The notes under the pieces were generated by a model that saw only the letters and a program-made list of their open reading frames with translations, did no database searches and had not been told where the DNA came from. The translations under genes and the position numbers were made by a program. A stretch of 64,000 bases of DNA from an uncultured Prevotellaceae bacterium (lineage in GTDB: Bacteria; Bacteroidota; Bacteroidia; Bacteroidales; Bacteroidaceae): assembly GCA_902762325.1 (NCBI GenBank), contig CACWNV010000008.1, forward strand, positions 1 to 64,000, read 5' to 3'. Numbering within the stretch: position 1 is the first letter of the stretch; every line of letters begins with the position of its first letter. Positions 18,070 through 25,393 of this stretch are shown one piece after another.

Positions 18070-19479
18070 ATGAAAGTAAGTCTGAATGCGCGATGGGACA
18101 GAGCTTTGGCTTTGATTAAAGGGAATGTCTCTGAGCAGCAATATAACACTTGGTTCAAGCCAATAATCTTTGAGTCGTTCGATGAAGCGACCAAGACATT
18201 GTTGGTACAGGTACCCAGCCCGTTTGTTTATGAGTATCTTGAAGAGAACTATGTGGATTTGCTGAGCAAAGTATTGCGTCACGTCTTCTGTGACGGGATC
18301 CGACTTACCTATCGTGTCGTTACCGACAAAGAGCATAAACTGACACAGGATATTCAGGCAGAGCCTGTTGAAAAAGGTGAGTTTATGCAGCCGACTACAA
18401 GCGCTAATCAGTCACCTACAGTCCTTGACGCTGCCGTACCGCAGGCTATTGATTCGCAACTGAATCCTCATCAGACTTTTGGAAACTTCATTGAAGGAGC
18501 CAGCAACAAACTGCCAAGGGCGGTAGGATTGTCTATTGCCGAGCATCCAAACACAAGCCAGTTCAACCCAATGTTCATTTACGGACCTTCTGGCTGTGGT
18601 AAGACGCATCTGATCAATGCCATCGGCATGCAGATAAAGAAAATCTATCCGGCGAAGAGAGTGCTCTATGTCAGCGCACGCCTTTTCCAGGTGCAGTATA
18701 CCGACTCGGTTCGCCAGAACACGGTGAACGACTTCATCAACTTCTATCAGACGATTGATGTGCTGATTGTGGATGATATTCAGGAGTGGATAGGGGCTGA
18801 CAGGACTCAACAGACGTTCTTCCATATCTTTGATCATCTTTTCCGTAACGGAAAGAGAATCATCTTAGCCTCCGACAGACCTCCTGTTGACCTGAAAGGG
18901 ATGCCGGAACGCCTGCTGACCCGCTTTGCCTGCGGTCTGATAGCTGAACTCGAGAAACCCGATGTGCAGCTTTGTATGGCCATCTTGAATAATAAAATCA
19001 AACGCGACGGCTTACAGATTCCCGAAGAAGTTGTGCAGTTTATTGCCGAGACAGCCAATGGAAGCGTTAGAGACCTCGAAGGTGTCATCAACTCACTGCT
19101 TGCCTACAGTGTTGTCTATAACTCGAGAATAGACATGCGTCTTGCTGAACGGGTAGTCAAGAGGGCAGTGAATATTGATGATAAGCCGCTGACGATTGAC
19201 GATATTCTTGAGAAGGTATGCAACCATTTCAATGTGTCTGTCTCCGGAGTGAATGGCAAGAGCCGTAAGCGTGAGCTTGTTATAGCCCGTCAGGTCTCTA
19301 TGTATCTGGCACAGAAGTACACTAAGATGCCTGCCAGCCGTATTGGTAAGCTTGTTGGAGGAAGAGACCACAGCACCGTAATCCACAGTTGCTCGCAGAT
19401 AGAGCAGCGTATGAAGATAGAGAAGGGCTTTGCTGAGGAAGTGAACAGCATCGAGAATTCCTTCAAATTAAAGGCATAA
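18070..19479 (+). CDS. dnaA: Chromosomal replication initiator protein DnaA
   Basis: This is a 470-residue AAA+ replication initiator. Domain I (about 1-85) is followed by a short linker, then the ATPase domain with Walker A GPSGCGKT at 172-179 and Walker B V-D-D (D235, D236). The C-terminal DNA-binding domain carries the DnaA signature GGRDHSTVIHSC, which reads the DnaA box. The ATG at 18070 is chosen, and a TTG two codons earlier is in frame but weaker. The gene is transcribed alone between two terminators. dnaN and gyrase genes are not adjacent, which is normal in Bacteroidetes. Confidence 0.97.
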   Translation: MKVSLNARWDRALALIKGNVSEQQYNTWFKPIIFESFDEATKTLLVQVPSPFVYEYLEENYVDLLSKVLRHVFCDGIRLTYRVVTDKEHKLTQDIQAEPVEKGEFMQPTTSANQSPTVLDAAVPQAIDSQLNPHQTFGNFIEGASNKLPRAVGLSIAEHPNTSQFNPMFIYGPSGCGKTHLINAIGMQIKKIYPAKRVLYVSARLFQVQYTDSVRQNTVNDFINFYQTIDVLIVDDIQEWIGADRTQQTFFHIFDHLFRNGKRIILASDRPPVDLKGMPERLLTRFACGLIAELEKPDVQLCMAILNNKIKRDGLQIPEEVVQFIAETANGSVRDLEGVINSLLAYSVVYNSRIDMRLAERVVKRAVNIDDKPLTIDDILEKVCNHFNVSVSGVNGKSRKRELVIARQVSMYLAQKYTKMPASRIGKLVGGRDHSTVIHSCSQIEQRMKIEKGFAEEVNSIENSFKLKA

Positions 19480-19530
19480 CGAAGAAATACGATAAAGCAT
19501 TTTATAATCTGACAATTTTCATGACAACGA

Positions 19531-19562
19531 AAAAGGGCCATTGCTAAATGGTCCTTTTTTTC
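19531..19562 (+). terminator. Intrinsic terminator after dnaA
   Basis: AAAAGGGCCATT, loop GCTA, AATGGTCCTTTT form a 12-bp stem with one G-U pair and run into a T-tract. It lies about 50 bp after the dnaA stop and can serve dnaA against the convergent receptor gene. Confidence 0.88.
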
Positions 19563-19650
19563 GTTTATAGAGGTCAATATTTAAAGTGTTACTATTATGA
19601 TATTTTTTAAATATCTGTATTTTATGAAGTTATAAGTTAACCGTTAAAGT

Positions 19651-21771
19651 TTATCTTTTAAGTCTTAGCTGAAATACGCCGCCTGCCATGATCCATAGTC
19701 CCGGCTGCTTAACTGCCCCGATATCATAATATCTGTGAGCTGTGAGGTTATCGCCTTTCAGGTATAGCGTAAAGTTTTCAGCTTTCCACTGCAGCTTACC
19801 GTCTATCTTCCAGTAGGGATGGAATCCGTTCATTCTCTGTTGCCACCTTACTGACCATGAGAGGGATAGGCGATTCCAGATGTGTTGGTCAAGTTGTACC
19901 GTCAGTTTGTGCCGTAGATATTCCAGGGCATAAAGTGAACGGTAGATAGGCTGGTCGGTTTTATGTGACTGATGAATATACGAATAGCCCAGTCTGACTG
20001 TCATCGGCTGGAAGGGAAAGGCAGACTTGGCATCTTCATGAAGCTGCATTTTTGAATTCAAAGATACTCCCATATTATCAAGTTTCCCGATATTCAAGGC
20101 ATGATACCGCTTGCTTTCTTCCGTTTCATAGACCCAGTCAATCATGTTTCTGCCATGACTGTAGAAGCTGCTGACCGTGAATTCCGCACGGTTTGTCTTG
20201 TAGAGGGCGCTGATTTTGAACATAGAGTTCTCTTCAGGCTTAAGAGACGGGTCTCCCTGCTGAGCCACGTTACTCGTATATAGGTCAGTATAAGTGGGCG
20301 TCCTGACGGCTTTATTCCACGATAAGCATATTTTCCAGCTTTGTGAGGGGCGATAGCTGATGTCAAAGCCTGGTGACAGGGTAGAGGTGTGATGATGCGT
20401 TACAGCGGCTTTCTCGGCCGTTTTCCCTTCATCCAAGTTGTTGATATAGTATAGAAGACCGGCAGAAATGGTCCAGTGCCTGAGCAAGATGTTGTGTTCG
20501 GCAAAGAGATTGGTGTTTGTACGGGAGGCTTTTCTTGATAGCCTACGCTCGGTTCCTTTGATTTCTTTCCACGTTTCTTCTGGCTGATCAGCGCCATAGG
20601 CGGTGCTCCAGATGGTCTCTTTGCTTATATCAGCTCCGATAGAGCTTTTTCCCATCAGCCAGCTGATGTTGGTATTGAACGATGCCCCCAGAATGTCGAG
20701 CCAGTGATAGTTCTCTCCTTTGGCTGCCCCTTCTTCATGTCTGATGAGCTGGTAGTGGTCGTTGAAGTGATTATAATAGATGGCAGGTTTCAGTTGTATG
20801 CCTCTGTCGTCTGTTCCCAGATTGACCGTACCACCGAGCGACGCCATCAGATGCTCCGTCTTTTCATATTGGTTGTTGTATTTGGCGCTGTAGAACGTGT
20901 TGGCGCCATAGCTTTGGGTACTGGCTCCCAGCTGATAGTCCAGCCTGAAGCGGTTCTGTCTGTTGTCGTTCCATCCTCCCTTATAGAAGATTCTTCCTTT
21001 CTCGAAGTCGCTGTTTTCGGTTCCGCCGTCCGACCTTGTGTACCCGCCAGAAAGATAGTTCGAGAAATTCCCTGCCAGCACGTTTGTTCCTGCGCCGGCA
21101 GTCAGCGTGCCGTATGAGCCGCCTTCCAGTTCGACATAGGAAGAGAGTTGTGGAGTAGAGGAGCCGGAGGCACTTGGATACGACTGCTTTGTTACGATGT
21201 TGATGGCTCCGTTAAAGGCTGCATTTCCCAGAATGCGACTGCTGGCGCCTTCAAGTATCTCGATGCGCTCAATGTCGTTGACAGAAACAGGGAAATCGGA
21301 TGCGTTGTGACCAGTCTGCGGATTGGATATGTTTGTGCCATTCAATAGAATGGTTATCTGGTCGAAAGTGCCGCCATTGATGGATATGTCCGTCTGTACA
21401 CCAAAGCCACCTCGCTGACGGACATCCACGCCTGTGGCTAACTTTAAAATGTCATTTACACTCGAGGCTTCTGCACGCTGAATGTCTTCGCGTGTGATCA
21501 CCTCAACAATAACGGGGCTCTGAAGAGCCGCCAGAGGCGCTCGCGACCCTGGTACGATTACCTCGTCGAGCCTTACCTCCTTGCGTTGCAGCGAGTCGCC
21601 TGTCAGTTCTGTTTTCACACAGATGCCGTTCGCCTTTGCATTGGACAAGGTGGACACACTCAGCATGCCGATGAGGACCTCCCTGCCCAGGCAGTTGAAT
21701 AGTGCATAGTTCTTGCGTGTGAAGTGCTTGAACAGCAGTCTTCTGCGCTTGTTGAAAGATTTTTTGTTCAT
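19651..21771 (-). CDS. TonB-dependent outer membrane receptor, BtuB-like
   Basis: This 706-residue receptor starts with a long positively charged N terminus, then a hydrophobic stretch (about 33-46) that serves as a signal sequence. The plug domain spans about 70-180 (DEVIVPGSRAPLA, then ISINGGTFDQ and LLNGTNISNPQTGH). A 22-strand type beta-barrel fills the rest and ends in a C-terminal F-x-L-R-L-K-R strand. The GGTFDQ/NPQTGH plug pattern resembles Bacteroidetes receptors grouped with vitamin B12 or iron-chelate uptake. No cobalamin riboswitch lies upstream and no BtuFCD genes are nearby, so the ligand is unproven. It is divergent from the arabinofuranosidase gene with interleaved promoters. 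Confidence 0.85.
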   Translation of the reverse strand: MNKKSFNKRRRLLFKHFTRKNYALFNCLGREVLIGMLSVSTLSNAKANGICVKTELTGDSLQRKEVRLDEVIVPGSRAPLAALQSPVIVEVITREDIQRAEASSVNDILKLATGVDVRQRGGFGVQTDISINGGTFDQITILLNGTNISNPQTGHNASDFPVSVNDIERIEILEGASSRILGNAAFNGAINIVTKQSYPSASGSSTPQLSSYVELEGGSYGTLTAGAGTNVLAGNFSNYLSGGYTRSDGGTENSDFEKGRIFYKGGWNDNRQNRFRLDYQLGASTQSYGANTFYSAKYNNQYEKTEHLMASLGGTVNLGTDDRGIQLKPAIYYNHFNDHYQLIRHEEGAAKGENYHWLDILGASFNTNISWLMGKSSIGADISKETIWSTAYGADQPEETWKEIKGTERRLSRKASRTNTNLFAEHNILLRHWTISAGLLYYINNLDEGKTAEKAAVTHHHTSTLSPGFDISYRPSQSWKICLSWNKAVRTPTYTDLYTSNVAQQGDPSLKPEENSMFKISALYKTNRAEFTVSSFYSHGRNMIDWVYETEESKRYHALNIGKLDNMGVSLNSKMQLHEDAKSAFPFQPMTVRLGYSYIHQSHKTDQPIYRSLYALEYLRHKLTVQLDQHIWNRLSLSWSVRWQQRMNGFHPYWKIDGKLQWKAENFTLYLKGDNLTAHRYYDIGAVKQPGLWIMAGGVFQLRLKR

Positions 21772-21814
21772 AGAAAGTGTTTAAAATAAAAATGAAGTTT
21801 CTCATTTCGGGGTG

Positions 21815-21848
21815 CAAAGATAAGCAATAATTTGTGAGATAAGGCAAA
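21815..21848 (-). promoter_or_regulatory. Promoter of the BtuB-like receptor
   Basis: The minus strand has TTTG (plus 21845-21848), a 22-bp spacer and a perfect -7 box TATCTTTG (plus 21815-21822). It is interleaved with the opposite-strand promoter at 21831-21862. Confidence 0.55.
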
Positions 21849-21862
21849 TTGTTGTATCTTTG
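21831..21862 (+). promoter_or_regulatory. Promoter of the GH51 arabinofuranosidase
   Basis: TTTG at 21831-21834, exactly 20 bp, then TATCTTTG at 21855-21862. Both elements are perfect consensus, 37 bp before the chosen ATG. Confidence 0.7.
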
Positions 21863-21899
21863 TGCCAGAATCCATTAATACTTGATTTAACGTTTGATT

Positions 21900-24302
21900 A
21901 TGAAAAAACCGTATTTATTGGCTTTCACATTACTGTTTTCATCTGTAAGCCTTTGGGGACAGGTGACCATTGATGTGGATGCAGCAGACAAGGGGGTGAA
22001 GATCTCTCCCAATCTTTATGGTATCTTCTTTGAGGATATCAACCATGCCGCTGACGGCGGCCTGTATGCCGAACTTATTTCCAACCGTTCGTTCGAGGAC
22101 AGCCGTGAGAACATTCCTACGTGGAGCACTTATGCTTCCACCGGGTCAACCATTACTGCCACGCTGACCGACAAGAATCTGTTGAATGCTGCTCAGGGAC
22201 AGGCTTTGGAAGTGGCTGTAGATGCCACTCCGGCAGCACCTGTCTGTCTGGTAAACGAGGGCTTTTGGGGAATCAATGCAGTACAGGGCCGCACCTACAA
22301 GCTCTCTTTCTGGGCTAAAGGGAAATACAATGGGACGCTGAAGGCTTGCCTGTCGGATAAGGAGGGTAAGCAGATTTACGCCGAGACGAATGTTGACGCT
22401 CAGCTTTCCGCCAAAGACTGGAAGAAGTACACCGCCACAATGACTGCCACGGGGAATGACCCGAAGGCGCAGTTCTCATTCGTTGCTGATGGCAAGGGAA
22501 CCATCACCTTTGATGTGGTCAGTCTTTTCCCGCCTACATACAAGAACCGGGAGAATGGCTGCCGTCCCGAACTTGCCCAGCTGCTGGCACAGCTGCAGCC
22601 GAAGTTTATGCGCTTCCCCGGAGGCTGCTTTGTAGAAGGGCAGGAGTCGCCCGACAATGCTTTCCGCTGGGAACGTACCATCGGCCCGATAGAGGAGCGT
22701 CCTGGCCATCTGAACCTCAACTGGCGCTATCGCACGTCTGACGGACTGGGTTTCCATGAATACCTCCAACTCTCTGAGGACTTAGGGGCGAAGCCGCTCT
22801 ATGTCGTTAATGTCGGCCTGTGGCATGGTGGCATGACGCCTGTCGAAGAGTTGCAGCCGTGGATTGATGAATGTATGAATGCCCTCGAATATGCCAATGG
22901 TGACGTTACGACGAAGTACGGTGCACTCAGGGCAAAGAACGGGCATCCTGCACCCTTTAACATCGAATACCTGGAGATAGGAAACGAGAACAATCAGTAT
23001 AACCCCAGGGAACAGAGCGACCGCTACTATGAACGCTACAAGAAGTTCAAGGATGCGGTGCTGGCAAAGTATCCCAACATGCACCTCATTGGTAATGTCG
23101 TGGCATGGGGTGACGACAATCCGCAATGGAGATCCACAGAGCAGGTCGAACTGCTCGACGAGCACTATTATCGTTCACCGGTGTGGTTTGCCGACAATTT
23201 CCATAAGTATGACACCTATACCCGGGGCGGTGCGAAGATCTACTGTGGCGAGTATGCTGTCACACAGGGATTCGGAAAGATCGGTAATCTGAATGCTGCC
23301 CTTGGCGAAGCTGTCTTTATGATGGGTATGGAGAACAATGCCGACGTTGTTGAGATGGCAAGCTACGCACCGATCTTTGTCAACGAGAACAACGTGGCAT
23401 GGCAGCCCGACATGATTCGTTTCAACTCTTCGAAAGTGATGTGTACACCTTCCTATTACGTCCAGCAGCTGATGGCTAAGAATGTGGGAACAAGGGTCCT
23501 TCCTGTCAAGCAGGATAATCCCTACGAAGCTATGATCCGGCAGAAGACAGTCCGTCCGGCAGTGTCTCATTATGGACTTGCCACATGGCGCACAGCAGCT
23601 TCTTTCCAGTTCACGGGAACGGCTAAGCCCATCAAGGGTAAGTGGGGGATAACCGAGAATGTCGTTACACAGACCAGTATGGAGGAGGCTTGCATCAGTA
23701 TGCTTGAAGAGACTGTGGGCAGCGGTGACTCCAAGTTCCAGGCTCGTGCCCGCAAGGACAGTGGAGATGAAGGCTTCATCATCGTGTTCAACTATGTCGA
23801 TGAGAACAACTACTGCTGGGTGAACTTCGGCGGATGGGGCAACACGCAGCATGCGATTGAGCAGGTGGTCAACGGCTCGAAGCTGCAGACGGCTACCACC
23901 CGTGGCAGTGTCGAGCAGGGAAAATGGTATAACATTGAGGTCGAGCAGAAAGGCGATAACGTGAAAGTATGGCTCGACGGTCAGGTGGTCTTCGATGTGA
24001 AGCTGAAACCCTACACGGCGATGGGCGTCTTCTCGTCTGCCTCGATTGACGAGACAACCGGTGACGTGATTGTCAAGGTGGTGAATACGATGCCTGAGAA
24101 CACCACGGCACGCATCAACCTTAGGAATCATGGAACAGCCAATGCTTGTGTGACCCGTCTGGCTTCTGCCCAGGGTACCGACGAGAACACGATTGACAAC
24201 CCCACACGCATCTATCCCGTTCAGGAGATTGTGACAACCGATGCAGCAGGACTGCTGCTTGATGTTCCTGCCAACTCTCTGAACATCGTAAGAGTGAAGT
24301 AA
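21900..24302 (+). CDS. Secreted alpha-L-arabinofuranosidase, glycoside hydrolase family 51
   Basis: This 800-residue enzyme removes terminal arabinofuranose from arabinan, arabinoxylan or similar plant polymers. The N-terminal signal peptide (about 1-19) ends in SLWG. The (beta/alpha)8 catalytic domain has the acid/base E363 in IGNENN and the nucleophile E451 in YCGEYA. Before it, at about 60-210, is a carbohydrate-binding-like beta-sandwich. At about 540-720 a concanavalin-like module (FIIVFNYVDENNYCWVNFGG) is inserted before the C-terminal arabinofuranosidase beta-domain. The ATG at 21900 is preferred over a TTG two codons upstream. No SusC/D pair is adjacent. The following gene acts on rhamnose, hinting at pectin side-chain use. 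Confidence 0.9.
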   Translation: MKKPYLLAFTLLFSSVSLWGQVTIDVDAADKGVKISPNLYGIFFEDINHAADGGLYAELISNRSFEDSRENIPTWSTYASTGSTITATLTDKNLLNAAQGQALEVAVDATPAAPVCLVNEGFWGINAVQGRTYKLSFWAKGKYNGTLKACLSDKEGKQIYAETNVDAQLSAKDWKKYTATMTATGNDPKAQFSFVADGKGTITFDVVSLFPPTYKNRENGCRPELAQLLAQLQPKFMRFPGGCFVEGQESPDNAFRWERTIGPIEERPGHLNLNWRYRTSDGLGFHEYLQLSEDLGAKPLYVVNVGLWHGGMTPVEELQPWIDECMNALEYANGDVTTKYGALRAKNGHPAPFNIEYLEIGNENNQYNPREQSDRYYERYKKFKDAVLAKYPNMHLIGNVVAWGDDNPQWRSTEQVELLDEHYYRSPVWFADNFHKYDTYTRGGAKIYCGEYAVTQGFGKIGNLNAALGEAVFMMGMENNADVVEMASYAPIFVNENNVAWQPDMIRFNSSKVMCTPSYYVQQLMAKNVGTRVLPVKQDNPYEAMIRQKTVRPAVSHYGLATWRTAASFQFTGTAKPIKGKWGITENVVTQTSMEEACISMLEETVGSGDSKFQARARKDSGDEGFIIVFNYVDENNYCWVNFGGWGNTQHAIEQVVNGSKLQTATTRGSVEQGKWYNIEVEQKGDNVKVWLDGQVVFDVKLKPYTAMGVFSSASIDETTGDVIVKVVNTMPENTTARINLRNHGTANACVTRLASAQGTDENTIDNPTRIYPVQEIVTTDAAGLLLDVPANSLNIVRVK

Positions 24303-24330
24303 TCCGGGAAGGCAGTTATTCCTTTACAGA

Positions 24331-24379
24331 TAAAAGAAAATGCACTGACACCAGCCTGGTGTCAGTGCATTTTCTTTTA
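24331..24379. terminator. Perfect 23-bp palindrome, bidirectional terminator
   Basis: The arms at 24331-24353 and 24357-24379 are exactly complementary around a 3-nt GCC loop. A-rich and T-rich ends give a T-tract on either strand. It lies between the convergent GH51 gene and the rhamnose mutarotase gene, so it can end both transcripts. Confidence 0.92.
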
Positions 24380-24401
24380 AGTTCGTTCCTTCAGCAGGAC
24401 A

Positions 24402-24719
24402 TCAGTCCATGTGGAAGAGCTCGGGGAGTGGAATGGTGACAGGCGAGTTGTCGGGGTTCACTTCCATGATGTCTGCCATCATGTCCCACCAGCGCTGAGT
24501 GATCGGGTCTACATTCTCAGTGTCCTGACTGTTCCCTTCTCCCTCACACTCCTGATAGGCAAACAGGATATTGGTGTCTTTATCCCAGAAGATGCTGTAG
24601 TTGCCCACGCCCTGATCCTTAATCATCTGTTTCAGTTCCGGCCAAATGGCAGCGTGCCGTTTGGCATACTCTTCCTCGAAGCCTGGCTTCAGGAACATCT
24701 TGAATGCAAATCGTTTCAT
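24402..24719 (-). CDS. rhaM: L-rhamnose mutarotase
   Basis: This 105-residue protein interconverts the alpha and beta anomers of L-rhamnose so that the isomerase gets its preferred form. The catalytic H22 is in KRHAAIWPE, the same position as in E. coli RhaM, and the tryptophan-rich QRWWDMMADIM segment is conserved. The start MKRFAF at 24719 gives the standard family length. An upstream in-frame ATG would lie almost on top of the promoter box. Other rhamnose genes (rhaA, rhaB, rhaD) are not in the window. Confidence 0.92.
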   Translation of the reverse strand: MKRFAFKMFLKPGFEEEYAKRHAAIWPELKQMIKDQGVGNYSIFWDKDTNILFAYQECEGEGNSQDTENVDPITQRWWDMMADIMEVNPDNSPVTIPLPELFHMD

Positions 24720-24752
24720 CTTTGTTATTGTTTGATAGGTTAGATTATGCAG

Positions 24753-24784
24753 CAAAGATAAGCTTAATTTGTCGAATCTGCAAG
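24753..24784 (-). promoter_or_regulatory. Promoter of rhaM
   Basis: The minus strand has CTTG (plus 24781-24784), 20 bp, then a perfect -7 TATCTTTG (plus 24753-24760). It overlaps the end of the pnuT-like gene, so rhaM has its own promoter after the thiamine operon. Confidence 0.62.
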
Positions 24785-25384
24785 TTATTCAGTTTGTTTA
24801 ACCATCATTTTCTTCCATTTGAGATACCCTGCAATGGCAATAACGACGTACAGGGCGTAGAGCGAAGCCTTGAAGGGGATGTCCTTATAGAAGTAAAGAA
24901 TGCAGGTGACGATGTCCACGACAATCCATATCAGCCATTGTTCCAGGTATTTACGTGCCAATGCCCAGATTCCCACAAAGCTGAGTGCCGTGGTAAAGGC
25001 ATCGGTAAGCGGTACGCGAGAGTCGGTATAGGTTGCGAGGAACCAGTATAATGCACCCCATGCGACCAGTGTGATTCCCGTCCACCGTATTGCCAGTGAG
25101 ACAGGGAAGTGGGTGATGGGAAGTTGAGATGGGGCAGATGTGCTCCCCGATTTGCTTTTCCTTATCCACATAAAGAATCCGTAGACGGTCATCGCCAGAT
25201 AATAGAACTCCATGCCGCAGTCGGCATAGAGTCCTTTCTGATAATAGAGTACGATGCCAAGACTCTGCATGGCGAAGCCCACAACCCAAAGCCAGATGCT
25301 GGCATGGTACTCGAGCACGATATAGGCAAGGCCCAGCAAGGTGGTCAGCATGTCGAGCCAGTGGGCAGCGATAAACTCCTGCAT
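24785..25384 (-). CDS. pnuT: PnuC-family transporter, probable thiamine transporter PnuT
   Basis: This 199-residue inner-membrane protein has about seven hydrophobic segments and the family W-x-x-W motif in EQWLIWIVVD. PnuC-type proteins carry nicotinamide riboside, riboflavin or thiamine by facilitated diffusion, trapped by phosphorylation. Here it starts 9 bp after a TonB receptor controlled by a TPP riboswitch. In Bacteroidetes that context (outer-membrane receptor, pnuT) is established for thiamine uptake. The substrate is therefore inferred from regulation and neighbours. A thiamine kinase or pyrophosphokinase gene is not adjacent. Confidence 0.85.
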   Translation of the reverse strand: MQEFIAAHWLDMLTTLLGLAYIVLEYHASIWLWVVGFAMQSLGIVLYYQKGLYADCGMEFYYLAMTVYGFFMWIRKSKSGSTSAPSQLPITHFPVSLAIRWTGITLVAWGALYWFLATYTDSRVPLTDAFTTALSFVGIWALARKYLEQWLIWIVVDIVTCILYFYKDIPFKASLYALYVVIAIAGYLKWKKMMVKQTE

Positions 25385-25393
25385 CTTCTTTGC

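Noticed and set aside
22782..24131. Long minus-strand open frames opposite the GH51 gene
   Set aside because: They mirror the codon pattern of the plus-strand enzyme, which has clear catalytic motifs. No family likeness is seen on the minus strand.
25162..25170. Perfect DnaA box TTATCCACA
   Set aside because: It is a single copy inside the pnuT coding region with no cluster or AT-rich unwinding element, so it does not support an origin.
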